Of a stretch of 64,000 bases of DNA, positions 20,060-29,114 are shown piece after piece; position 1 is the stretch's first letter, and the number at the start of each line of letters is the position of its first letter. A model generated the notes under the pieces. It made no database searches and was not told where the DNA came from. It was given only the letters and a program-made list of their open reading frames with translations. The stretch spans positions 44,561,168-44,625,167 of the forward strand of contig OZ024824.1 in the NCBI GenBank assembly GCA_964016985.1. The letters are read 5' to 3'. Position numbers and translations under genes: made by a program. The DNA is from Anodontia alba (lineage: Eukaryota; Mollusca; Bivalvia; Lucinida; Lucinidae).

Positions 20060-21690
20060 TCCTTTGTACAAGATAGTTCAGATTGTATTTAAAGCTGTGA
20101 CTTTGATATCTTGCAGATTTGTTGAGTTTAGATCACCTGTCAGATTAACTTTTGAAAGAAAAAACTGTTTAATTTTAAGAGAGTTATGCCCCTTCTCAAG
20201 TTTGGCATTTTGTTGGAAGCCTTGGGGAATAGTGGGTACAAACAGTGTACTAATGAGTTTTGCCGGCCGTTGAGCCATTGTTTGAACTTGCACCTGTCTG
20301 TCTTAACAGATTGACAGATCGAGAAGCCAGTTAACTTGAAACTTGTTAGGAAGCATCGGATGACTCGTAGATCAAAAATAGCTGAAATATCGTTCAGGAT
20401 TGGAAATCCAAGATGGCGCCCTGGTGTCATCTTGAAAATCTATTTTTCACTTCTTCTCCTGAACCGAAAGGCCAACTGACTTGAAATTTGGTAGGAAGCA
20501 TTGGGGTGACTTGTAGATCAAAAATAGCTTAAATTGTTCCGATCGAAAATCAAAGATGGCTGCCATGGCGGCCATTTTGAAAATCTTTTTTTTTTTCACT
20601 TCTTCTCCTGAACCGAAAGGCCAGTTGACCTTAAACTTGGTAGGAAGCATCAGGGTGACTTGTAGATCAAAAATAGTTCAAATCAATGCGATCAGAAATC
20701 CAAGATGGCGGCCTGCCATCTGAAAATCTATTTTTCCCTTCTGATGAACCGAAAGGCCAGATGACTCGAAACTTTGTAGGAAGCATTGGGGTGACTGGTA
20801 GATAAAAAATATAGCTAAAATTGTTCCGGACAGAAATCCAAGATGGCTTGAAACTTGGCATCTGGATGACTTGTAGATCAAAAATAGCTAACATCCAGGA
20901 TATTTATTTTTCCCATCTTCTCCTGAACCGAAAGGCCAATTGCCTTGAAACTTATAGGAAGCATCAGGGTTAAGTGTAGGTCAAATATAGCTAAAATCTT
21001 TCCAATCAGATATCCAGGATGGCCTCCATGGAAGCCATCTTGAAAATCTCTTCTGCTGAACCAAAAGGCTAAATGACTTGAAACTTGATAGGAAGCATCA
21101 GTGTGACTTCAAGATTAAAATAGCTAAAATCCTTTCGACCAGAAATCCAAGATGGCCTCCATGGCTGCTGTCTTGGAAATCTATTTTGCCCTTCTTCTCC
21201 TGAACTGAAAGGGCATTTGACTGGAAACTCATCAAAGTGACTTGTAGATCAAAAATAGCAAAAATTGTTCTGATTGGAAATACACGATGGCCGCCACAAT
21301 TGCTACCTTGAAAATCTATTTTGAACTTTTTCTCCTGAACAGAAAGGCCCATTGACTTGAAACTTGGCAAGAAGTATCAGGATAATCTATAGATAAAAAA
21401 TAACTAAAATCATTCAGATCGGAAATCCTAAGATAGTCGCCCTAGCAGCCCTGTTGAAAATCTATTTTGAACTTTTCTCCTGAACCAAAAGGGCAGTTGG
21501 CTCGAGACCATTGAAAGTATTGAGGCGACTTGTAGATCAAAAGTAGCTAATATCATTCTGATTGGAAATCAAAGATAGCCGCCATCTTGAAAATCTATAT
21601 TGGGCTTCTCTTGAACTGAAAGGCCAGTTGACTCAAACTTGTCTGGTAATTAGGTGAGCCATACAGGGCCATCTTGGCCCTCTTGTTTTT
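20060..21690 (+). mobile_element. Tandem-core element, GCTCACC-related variant C
   Basis: From about 20330, units of 110-140 bases with GACTTGTAGATCAAAAATAG, AAATCCAAGATGG and CTTCTCCTGAACCGAAAGGC match copies A and B. The 3' end is GGTGAGCC, then a GGGCCATCTTGGCCC stem and CTCTTGTTTTT. The GCTCACC...AGCACGAAGTGCT head is absent. Either the copy is 5' truncated or 20060-20330 is an alternative head. Confidence 0.65.
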
Positions 21691-22300
21691 TATTTTTATG
21701 TCCCACCACCTACAGGGAGGGGGACGATTTTGGTATATAGTCGGCGTCGACGTGACACTTTTCTGTCTGCACAGTATCGTGTGAGCCAGTATTGGATTCT
21801 TCATGGCTATATCATTGGGACATAAAGAACTGATAAGATTTGGTGACCTTGACCTAATTTTCAGAGTAAAAGCAGTAGAAAAACTGAAAATTCAAGGTGA
21901 GGAGATGGGAGAGATTTTTTTTTTTTTTTAAAAAAAAAAAGAAAAACAAAACAAACTATTACTAGTTCTAAATTACTCTTCTCTTAGTTATGCAGTTAAT
22001 ATACCCTGTTGATGCAAATGGCCCTCTTTGGTTGACGTGTAGTTGAACCTGAACTTATCTTCTCATGGAGAAAAGTATATCTGTCCTGGATAGATAATGC
22101 ATAGGTAATGATAATGCATAGCCATCTTGGGTTTGATAGAGCTTGGCTTGTGACAGGAACCAGGGTGATGGTTGCCAAATTCTTTTGGTTTCCTCTTCAT
22201 CAAATGACTGCAGACCACTGAAATAGTGAAAAAGTTTGCATTAGCTTTACAAGTAAAATAATTGTGCACCCATTACCCCAGATAAGAGGAGTAGCTGGAT
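21691..22300 (+). repeat. Tandem-core type head abutting the previous tail
   Basis: TTTTTATGTCCCACCACCTA begins directly after the CTCTTGTTTTT tail of the previous element and is followed by GGTATATAGTCGGCGTCGACG. This looks like the start of another member of the architecture class. The remainder to 22300 shows no repeats that I can delimit and no coding sequence. An A/T low-complexity patch lies at 21915-21955. Confidence 0.4.
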
Positions 22301-22305
22301 AAATA

Positions 22306-22666
22306 CAGTCAAACCAGTGGCTCGAACATCTTTGGGACGATAGAAATTTGTTCGAGATCTGGATAGTTCGAGCCACTGAGGGTTAATCATGGCGCCAAGT
22401 CAGGAAGAAAATGGCAATAATTTAGGGAAATCTTTTCGATCTTCTACACCAAAAAAAAAATGATATGTTGAGTGTTCTCATTAGAATTGCCTTGATGAGG
22501 CAATTTTAATGAGTACACACAACTTACAATTTCATGATAAAATAAGAAAATTTTCCGAAATAATTGTTTTCTGGAGGTGTCGGAAGAATTTCATAGGGAT
22601 TCAAAAATTTGTTCGAATTAGCCATGGTAAACGGGCATTGGTGTTTGAGCCATTGAGGTTTGACTG
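22306..22666. mobile_element. pogo-like MITE (CAGTCAAACC ends) with a nested palindrome
   Basis: CAGTCAAACC at the left and GGTTTGACTG at the right are exact inverted ends with TA on both sides (22304-22305 and 22667-22668). GGCTCGAAC and GTTCGAG motifs are subterminal. The interior near 22450-22560 holds a CTCATTAGAATTGCC palindrome of the family described at 18095. A second such palindrome follows immediately at 22668-22790. Confidence 0.75.
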
Positions 22667-22667
22667 T

Positions 22668-22790
22668 AGTTTCTTATTTCTCCATGAAATTGTGTGGGTA
22701 CTCATTAGAAGCAAAAGTGCCTAGGCAAGGCTCTTCTAATGAGTACCCAGAAATGTTTTCCAGAAATAAGAAAAAAATATCAGTATATTT
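22668..22790. repeat. Palindromic MITE (GTACTCATTAGAAG type)
   Basis: GGGTACTCATTAGAAGC and CTTCTAATGAGTACCC form a near-perfect stem around AAAAGTGCCTAGGCAAGG. The outer arms are TTCTTATTTCT and AGAAATAAGAA. Confidence 0.75.
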
Positions 22791-22960
22791 TTTTATGAAA
22801 AAAAAAAAAAATCCTTAACTGGAGCTATTTTCAACTTAATTTGTACAAGATAAATGTTTTGATGTTTCAAAAGACTTGTGGCATTAGCAGCTATGATTAG
22901 CTGCATGTAAATAAGTGAAATAATAGTGCAACTATGCAAGATAAATGTTTGTTGTTTCAG

Positions 22961-23090
22961 GTAACTTGTGTATGATCACAGGCGGTCACAACTTGGGGCG
23001 AGTTGGGGTTATACAGCATAGGGAACGACATCCAGGATCATTTGACATTGTACATGTTAAGGATGCTATGGGACATACCTTTGCTACAAG
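22961..23090 (+). CDS. RPS4: RPS4 exon: [20 protein letters not shown] segment
   Basis: The exon starts after GTTGTTTCAG and completes the glycine codon from the previous exon. It reads [35 protein letters not shown] and TFAT, then AG before a GTGGGT donor. TGG.NLGR.GVI and [15 protein letters not shown] correspond to the KOW-containing region of eS4, which contacts rRNA. The frame is intact and the junction phases match both neighbours. Confidence 0.96.
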
Positions 23091-23107
23091 GTGGGTGTTC
23101 CACAAAA

Positions 23108-23368
23108 GATGAAGCAACTGGGTGGCTGAGTGGTCAGTTAGTCTGGCTAATCAGAGCTGAAAAGATAATCGATTATCTGTCCTGCCATTGTGAAAGATAA
23201 TTGATTAGTGGTCACTGAAGATTCGGGCGAAAGAATGTGCACAATACTGGTTAACCGCTTAGAGGACTAATCCTGCCCAGTAAACGTGTGGTTAGGTAAA
23301 CTGACTGCGTTCGACATGACCCCATTGGGTTGACTGGGCCGTAAAACCTCAACACAAACAAACAAACA
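23108..23368 (+). mobile_element. Chimeric SINE: Leu/Ser-like head joined to the other family's 3' tail
   Basis: The 5' part has GGGTGGCTGAGTGGTCAG, like the tRNA(Leu/Ser)-type SINEs. From about 23221 the sequence is the GGCGAAAGAATGTGCAC to CAACACAAACAAAC 3' half of the GCCGGCCTCGGTGGC family. It could be a genuine hybrid element or one SINE inserted into another. Confidence 0.55.
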
Positions 23369-23439
23369 TAATTTTACCTGTCTGTCTGAGCATGACTCTT
23401 ACCATACTTTACACTTTATTGTGTGTATTTGGTCAGACA

Positions 23440-23520
23440 GGCCTGAGCAAACTGTGTAGACCCAGATGAGATGCCGCAAAATGCGGTGTCTCAGGGTCTG
23501 CACTGTTTGTCACTCATCCA
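23440..23520. repeat. Isolated MITE hairpin
   Basis: CAGATGAGATGCCGC pairs with GCGGTGTCTCAGGGTCTG, flanked by CAAACTGTGTAGACC and TGCACTGTTTG, the core of the TTAACCCTT hairpin family. The TTAACCC termini are not evident here. Confidence 0.6.
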
Positions 23521-23752
23521 GCTATTTTAGACACAACATTGGGTAGTAAATTGTACTTGTTCAGTCAAATTCTAGATAAAGTAAGGTAAGGAGTTGAGGT
23601 GTCAGAATACTAAGGGTAAATACGGTATAGTAACACACAAAGAAATCAAATGATCGATTATTAGCAAATCTATAACTATAATTTTTTTAGCAAAAAATAA
23701 CTATAATTTTTGTTGAATATTGTTCAATTGATGATCCGATTAATTGTGCCAA

Positions 23753-23925
23753 CCTTAGTGGTCAGTGCTGCCTATATTTGATCATGAGATCCTGGGTTCG
23801 AATCCCCCTAGAGGAGGAATTCAGCTCATGACTGTACGACACCATATCGATATTGCACAGAACCTTCCATTATCATCCTTCCATTGTCTCAGTATGACTT
23901 AAATAATGTTAAAAGGGGCATAAAC
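23753..23925 (+). mobile_element. tRNA(Leu/Ser)-like SINE, old copy (RPS4 intron 3)
   Basis: GTGGTCAGTGCTGCC and CTGGGTTCGAATCCCCC (a good B-box) precede the body phrase GTCTCAGTATGACTTAAAT. The 5' end is eroded. Confidence 0.65.
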
Positions 23926-24101
23926 TCGAAACAATTATCAACAAAAGATGATTTGGGAGAAGAGAAATTTTTCCTAGTAGTCTATTAAAGCAATTTTTCA
24001 AAAACAAAAAAAGTATTGATATATTTTTTTTAAGTTTTTGTTTTTTGTTTATCCACAAAATCATGTATTGATATACAAAAAGATGCTACCAGTGTGAATA
24101 T

Positions 24102-24300
24102 GCCAGCATTGGTGGCTCAGTTAGATGGGCATCCAACTTGTGATGAGGAGGTTGTGGGTTCGACCCCCGCTGGGTCCACAACATTCTTTTGTGGAGATTG
24201 ATCGTGAAATATTTTCTACAGTCATTCTCTCCCTCCGCTGATTCAAAAAGGGCAGTGGACAGTTTCTGGTGAAAGAATGTGCATAATACTGGTTAACCGC
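24102..24300 (+). mobile_element. 3'-truncated tRNA-derived SINE (RPS4 intron 3)
   Basis: GCCAGCATTGGTGGCTCAGT and GTGGGTTCGACCCCCGCTGG are A- and B-box regions of the GCCGGCCTCGGTGGC family. The copy stops after ACTGGTTAACCGC without the usual tail. Confidence 0.8.
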
Positions 24301-24518
24301 CTTCTGAGCAAACTCAGTTTTATTTACAGTTCAGAAAGGAAAGAGTTTACTTCCTTTGCTTATGACTGTATGGTGCTTCACTACACAAAGCCTTATTATA
24401 AGCTGTCATCTTCACATAATTGAAGGGGAATTAATACTTTCAGTGGAGGCAACTCTTGCCTCCCTTCTCAAAATGGCTCTACTCTTCTACAAAGTAATAA
24501 GTTTCATACATTGTTATA

Positions 24519-25095
24519 CCCCTGGCAAACTGTGTTTGGGGGAAGTGGGGTATACTGTTTTCACGTTGTCAGTCTGTAATGTCAGTGGGTCCGTTACGTT
24601 TTGGTTTCTGAGGGGGTGTAATTTGTTGAAAAAGATATTTTAAGAAAATGTATAAAAATAAAAATAATTACCAAATGTTCTGCTTTTCTGGAGGTCTGTA
24701 GAGCTTCATTTTTATTCCTCGCCACATAGTGCGAGGAATTATGATTTCATTTTGGACGTCCCTATGTCCATTCGTCTGTCTTTTCATTTCCAGATGATAA
24801 CTTGAGTAAATATCAATGGATTTTCATTTTTCAACAAACTCGGTATTTGCATTGATATTGTGGAGGTCTGGGTTTTGGATTGCTAATAGGCAAATTTCAT
24901 TAATTTTTACTTTTATCTGCCAGCCATGTGTCCATATTTTCATTTCGGGACAATAACTTGGGTAAATATCAATGGATTTTCACCAAACTTGGTATGTGCA
25001 TTGATATTTTGGCGATCTGGTTTGGGACTACTACTAGGCAAACTTTGATACGAGTTATCTGCCTACCACAATATAATGGTGGGGTATTATTGTTT
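24519..25095 (+). repeat. Tandem-core type heads and units
   Basis: A head-like stem is near 24519 (TACCCCTGGCAAACTGTGTTTGGGG...GTGGGGTATA). A second is near 24720 (CCTCGCCACATAGTGCGAGG), followed by GACGTCCCTATGTCCATTCG. Units with GATGATAACTTGAGTAAAT and GGATTTTCACCAAACTTGG relate it to 10060-11180 and 48083-48770. It ends near CCACAATATAATGGTGGGG and a T-rich tract. Confidence 0.55.
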
Positions 25096-25299
25096 TATCT
25101 TGTTTTTTTTTTGTTGTTTAAGGGTAATGGATACAAAATTGTCTCCCTTTTAAATTTGGCCACAAAATCTTCAGGTGTAACCATTTTTTTCTTTTAATAA
25201 TTAATGTTTTAATCTCTTAATGTTTTCATGAAGTAAGAAAGTATGAGGCTAAAATCCATAAGTGGAGGGCAGGTACTATAGACATTTACAAATGATCCA

Positions 25300-25500
25300 T
25301 TCATTGCTTAGCATTCAGGGTAAAATTTTAGCAGATGGCATTGAAACATTTTTTCCCAGAAAATAGGCTTTGAAATTTGAAAAAAAAAAAAAATAGGCTG
25401 ACATTTCATGTAAACTGTCTCCTGAGGAGACAATTTGCATGAAATGTCAGCCATTTTTTGGGGGTAAAATAAGAAAAATATCAATTTGCTATCTACTGAA
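25300..25500. repeat. Palindromic MITE (GACATTTCATG type)
   Basis: GGCTGACATTTCATGTAAAC and its complement form a stem around TGTCTCCTGAGGAGACA. Similar phrases (CAGAAAATAGGCTTTG, TTTCATGCAAATTGTCTC) recur at 63380-63620. Confidence 0.65.
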
Positions 25501-25550
25501 TTTGCCCAGTGAGTAGTATAGGTTAAAAAGGCTTTATGTAGAAGGCCATG

Positions 25551-25795
25551 TTAATCCTTAAACTGCCAATCACAACTATTGTCGTCTGCTTTGTCATCTG
25601 CTTGTGATTTTAAAAGTCATTTTTGCAAACAGTGTGGACCCAGATCAGACTGCTCCTTTAGGAGCAGTCTGATCTGGGTCCACACTGTTTGCCTGTATGC
25701 AAAAATAGGTTTGAAAAGTTTGCAAGAATATTCAGCAGACGACATAAACAGACAACATTTTCAGATGCAGTTTTTCTTGGCGCTTTAAGGGTTAA
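25551..25795. mobile_element. TTAACCCTT hairpin MITE, long type (RPS4 intron 3)
   Basis: It starts TTAATCCTTAAACTGCC and ends GCGCTTTAAGGGTTAA. The near-perfect central stem is GTGTGGACCCAGATCAGAC with its complement. It matches the copy at 15696-15938 along its whole length, including GTCATCTGCTTGT and CAGATGCAG. Confidence 0.8.
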
Positions 25796-25837
25796 TGAAA
25801 AGGCTGTTTTAATGGATCAATATTTTTCTTGTTTCAG

Positions 25838-25961
25838 GTTGTCATACGTGTTTGTCATTGGTAAAGGCAACAAGCCATGGGTGTCACTGCCACGTGGCAA
25901 GGGTGTTAAACTGTCCATTGCTGAAGAGAGAGACAGAAGAATGGCACAAAAATCTCTCTAA
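25838..25961 (+). CDS. RPS4: RPS4 terminal coding exon
   Basis: After TTCTTGTTTCAG the exon completes an arginine codon. It then reads [20 protein letters not shown] and [20 protein letters not shown] and stops at TAA (25959-25961). The VIGKG.KPW.SLP.GKG block is the conserved C-terminal region of eS4. The tail MAQKSL is similar in length to the usual ending after ERDKR. With the three other exons it gives 174 continuous residues. A poly(A) signal follows 28 bases after the stop. Confidence 0.96.
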
Positions 25962-25989
25962 ATTAATGTAAAAAAAAAAAAAAGACAGA

Positions 25990-25995
25990 AATAAA
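25990..25995 (+). terminator. RPS4: Poly(A) signal AATAAA of RPS4
   Basis: AATAAA lies 28 bases after the RPS4 stop codon, with T-rich sequence (TTCTTGTTTTCTAG) just downstream. The very short 3' UTR is typical for ribosomal protein genes. Confidence 0.8.
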
Positions 25996-26061
25996 CCTCT
26001 TGAAGGAATTCTTGTTTTCTAGTTCTTACAGAGTTGAGTAAATTATATAGTTGAGAGATAT

Positions 26062-26087
26062 TTAACCCTTCCATCCCTACAGAACAA
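26062..26087. mobile_element. Left piece of a TTAACCCTT MITE split by the DIRS element
   Basis: TTAACCCTTCCATCCCTACAG matches the start of this MITE class. The rest of the MITE, ending AAAGGGTTAA, resumes at 32799. Removing the DIRS element gives a MITE of about 206 bp, close to the 212-bp sister copies. Confidence 0.7.
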
Positions 26088-26096
26088 TTCAATGTC

Positions 26097-26422
26097 AGCA
26101 TACATCACCTCAAGATATTATAAGCCTTATTTGAGCGGTTCACCGCGAGATCGACCTTCAAAAGAAAGACAACTAGGAAAAAAAATTGTTTGAAACAGAC
26201 TATAGCTCGTCCTAGTTGTCCCCCCTACCAAGCGTCCTGTTTCTAGGTGACCAAGATCGGGTACCAGTCACGCACTGGTTCCCTTCCGTCCACGCCACCG
26301 TAAGCAACCAATCAGGACGCGCCAGGTATATTCCCGCCAAAGCACGCACCAAGCGTGTGGCACGCCTAACGCATGCGGTAGACATTGTTACTATAAAGGG
26401 TAGACGCAAGGTAGAAAACATC
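26097..26422 (+). repeat. Left inverted terminal repeat of the DIRS element
   Basis: It runs from AGCATACATCACCTCAAG to AGGTAGAAAACATC and is the inverted partner of 32436-32760. The two differ at very few positions (for example CGTCCTG versus CGTTCTG). Frames seen on opposite strands in the two repeats are mirror copies, not genes. Confidence 0.92.
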
Positions 26423-26430
26423 ACTAGTTT

Positions 26431-26913
26431 TTGGTCGCTTGCGAGGTCAGCACCTTCTGTATAGATAACGACATTTGGATTTGGAAAGAAGTATTTTTCG
26501 CTAGAACAGATAAGTCTGTATCTTTATTTTCACTAAAGCTTTTCTTTGTAGCCCATATCAGTAGTAAGATGTTGTGCATTAATTGCAAGCAAACTAAACT
26601 TCCGGCAGACAGCCATGTTTTATGTTTTAGATGTTGCGGGTTTTCGCAGCTATCTCCTTGTGCCAGGTCTGCCAATTGGGCTTTAGAGATCTGGGAAGAA
26701 TTATCCCACTTCCCCTCTTATCTGTCTTCTGGTCGGGGGCAGGCTCAGGGATTCCCTTCTAGTACTCTGGTGAATAATTTTCAATTGAACTCTGAGCCTG
26801 CTCCAGATTTGGAAAACAGACGTAGGGGACCCCAGGTCGCCGTTACTGTCACTAGTAATGAATGCTTGACTAGGGGACCTCGCCCCGCCCCCAGCGATGC
26901 TTCCCGATGGTAG
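26431..26913 (+). CDS. DIRS gag-like ORF, 5' part with Cys-rich motif
   Basis: The open frame continues from just inside the left repeat. A methionine at 26571 begins a cysteine-rich stretch (MLCINCKQTKLPADSH, then CFRCCGF) of the kind seen at the start of the gag-like protein in DIRS elements. Its role is presumably nucleic acid binding in the retrotransposon particle. The frame stops at 26913. The next gag-like frame opens at 27052 in the same phase, with intervening stops. Function is inferred from position and the Cys pattern only. Confidence 0.55.
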   Translation: MVACEVSTFCIDNDIWIWKEVFFARTDKSVSLFSLKLFFVAHISSKMLCINCKQTKLPADSHVLCFRCCGFSQLSPCARSANWALEIWEELSHFPSYLSSGRGQAQGFPSSTLVNNFQLNSEPAPDLENRRRGPQVAVTVTSNECLTRGPRPAPSDASRW

Positions 26914-27051
26914 GCAACGCAGGGGGCGCTGGCGAACCCCTGTTCCGGCGGAAATTCCGAACCTAGGTACCTGCTGGGTTATCGTACACCTTATAGGTAT
27001 GTTAGCTCGGCGGCCTTTAATACGGCGGGCTGATTCCCAAGTAATGTAACT

Positions 27052-29108
27052 GTGCCTTCCTCTCAATTTTCTTGGCAGGAAGGCGCAGATCAGGGGGCCT
27101 TTAATTGGCCTTATTTTTATCCCTGGGGTTCATGGGATGGCTTTAGTGGGTATGGTTATTACCCCAACTTATATTTGCCCTGTCCCGAAGCCATTCCTAG
27201 CTCGTCCAGTTCAATTACTAAGGCTGTTTCCCAGGAGAATGGTTCTCTCCCTTTAGTTGCTGGCATTCGTACCACACCAAATATCCAGGTAACAGGATCT
27301 GTTTCTCATACTTCTCCTGCGGTGAATTCATTTAGGAATCCAAATCCTATTCAAAGTGGTAAGGCCAAAGTATCGCTTTCCACTGTGCCTACTATTAGTA
27401 AGGCTTCTCAACATAATAATACTATAGCCATTCCGACTTGCTCGGGTATTATGTTTCAGGAAGTTTCATTTTCAGATTCTTTGATAGCGGAACCAGTTAT
27501 TGGTACTACCAACTTGGGTAGAAGTAGAAATAGTAAGAATAGACTGGGTACCTCTTCCACATCATCTGCTCTTCCTTCAGTCAGGGTAAGTCAGAATGTT
27601 ATTGAAGCCTTCGGGCATTTGTATACGGAGGTACAGAATAGCAGCAGGGTTCCATTGGCTGACTATTCATCTGTAAGCGCACTGGGATCTGTAGAGGACG
27701 ATGTCCCTATAGGTCCTAGTGTTTCTGCAGCCAGACCTTCTGTGGCTATTCCTGCTTTGAGCAGGGATAGTTCTTTAGGTCTTACAGCTACGCCATTGAG
27801 GGTAACCAACCCCTCACGTAGCACCCCTGACATTGCCTCAGCCATATCCCAGGCAGTATTGAGGACTATCAGGGTTGGGCAACTTGGCTTCGTCAGTGGA
27901 TCTCCCTTCTGTTGCTGAAGAAGGGGAGGGGCAAACTTTCACGGGTCAGTCTGGATCCACTGGCAATGGTCGCGACCATGTTCGGACCATTAGCCAAGAC
28001 CCCCGGGCTCCATATCATGAATGTGATTATGTCCCGGACCAGGCTCTGTCAGAGAGTTCATTAAGTTCTTCTCAAAAGAGCCAGTCTCATGAGCCTGCCA
28101 CAAACTACCATGAGACACTGGAGGAAGTTTACTCCCTTTTGGGAGACCTTTGCCCCAAGGCTGACCAAACTCAAGACAGCGCGCGAGTCCATTCCCTGCT
28201 TGAGTCTATTTTGGACCAGCCTACTTCCTCCAGGTCAACACTTCCAGAATCCTCAACAGTGAATCAGTTGATGGGGAAGCTGTTTGACAACACCGCAGAG
28301 GCTAGAAATAATCCAAATTGGTATGTACCTAAGAAAACAATTGATTACCTTGCTCGACCACATTCTTACGCTTGTCATACGGAATTTTGGCCGAGTAAGA
28401 TACCCACCCTTGATGCTGACGCTGGCAGGCTAGGCATCTCAGTGGGCAGATTCGCCTCTTTACCAGTGGCTCATTTAGAGTACCTGGAGCGGTTAGCAAG
28501 GAGAGCGGTGGCCATCAGTTCACATTGTGATTTTTTTTGGTTCGGCTGCATTTCAGGCCCTCTGCGCAGAGCATGTTGACCCGGATGTTCTGCGTAGTCT
28601 ACTTCTAGCAGTGAACCGCTCTGCTAAGCACATCATGGCCCTAGGCCTATCTGTGTCTGCTGTGCTGTTGCATCAGCGCTGTAACGCTGCTCTAAATACC
28701 TCTAATTTACTTTTATCTCATAACAAGGACAATCTTAGAGCAGCTCCTCTGAATTCTTCCTCTCTTTTTGGGTGTAAAATAGAGGAAGTTTTCAGAGCAA
28801 ATTTAGACGATAGACATCATTCCCTCCTGAGAGCAAATTATTCAGGAGTATCGGCCAACAGAAAGAGACCTTCCTCCTCTACTTTTAATTCAAATCCAGC
28901 GAAGAAGTCTAGGTGGGAACCAAAAGCTAGCCGGGTTCCCACTTCCACTTCTTCTTCGTCTGCTGTCTCTTTCAAACGGTTTCGATCCACCAAGGGGGGC
29001 CGTGGTGGATCATCTTCTTTCAGGGGGGGCCCGCTAGGAGGAATAAATGACATCATCAGGGCCCTTCCATCTGCACCTCATCCTTCTCTTCCGGTGGGAG
29101 CTCGTTAA
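27052..29108 (+). pseudogene. DIRS gag-like region, three frames
   Basis: Open segments 27052-27918, 27875-28579 and 28527-29108 overlap and follow one another with shifts near 27885 (GGG run) and 28535 (run of eight T). Together they give a Ser/Thr/Pro-rich protein. Its C-terminal half has LEYLERLARRAVAIS, HVDPDVLRSLLLAVNRSAKH and a basic, Ser- and Gly-rich end (KKSRWEPKASR, KGGRGGSSSFRGG). This is typical of DIRS gag-like proteins. It is intact only if both shifts are sequencing errors; as written it is broken. Confidence 0.7.
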
Positions 29109-29114
29109 ATTTTT

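Larger units (their letters stand above)
16069..25961 (+). other. RPS4: RPS4 gene, 3' part (four coding exons, three introns)
   Basis: Four exons with AG/GT borders and compatible phases encode 174 residues colinear with the C-terminal two thirds of eukaryotic ribosomal protein S4 (small subunit eS4; usual length about 263). The S4/KOW/C-terminal order is preserved. The intron lengths are about 1.66, 4.96 and 2.75 kb. Intron 1 holds a hairpin MITE, a SINE and a SINE tail. Intron 2 holds palindromes, a SINE split by a hAT-like element, a tandem-core element and a pogo-like MITE. Intron 3 holds four SINE pieces and another hairpin MITE. The first ~88 codons and the promoter were not found upstream. 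Either a first intron of more than 16 kb separates them, or they are missing or were overlooked. Confidence 0.9.

Noticed and set aside
26212..26464. Open frames on both strands, repeated at 32415-32646
   Set aside because: They lie in the DIRS inverted terminal repeats and are mirror copies of one another, not independent genes.
26901..27078. Possible intron in the DIRS gag region (GTAGGC...TTTTCTTGGCAG)
   Set aside because: Joining at these sites does not keep the downstream reading frame, so the splice-like sequences are probably coincidental.
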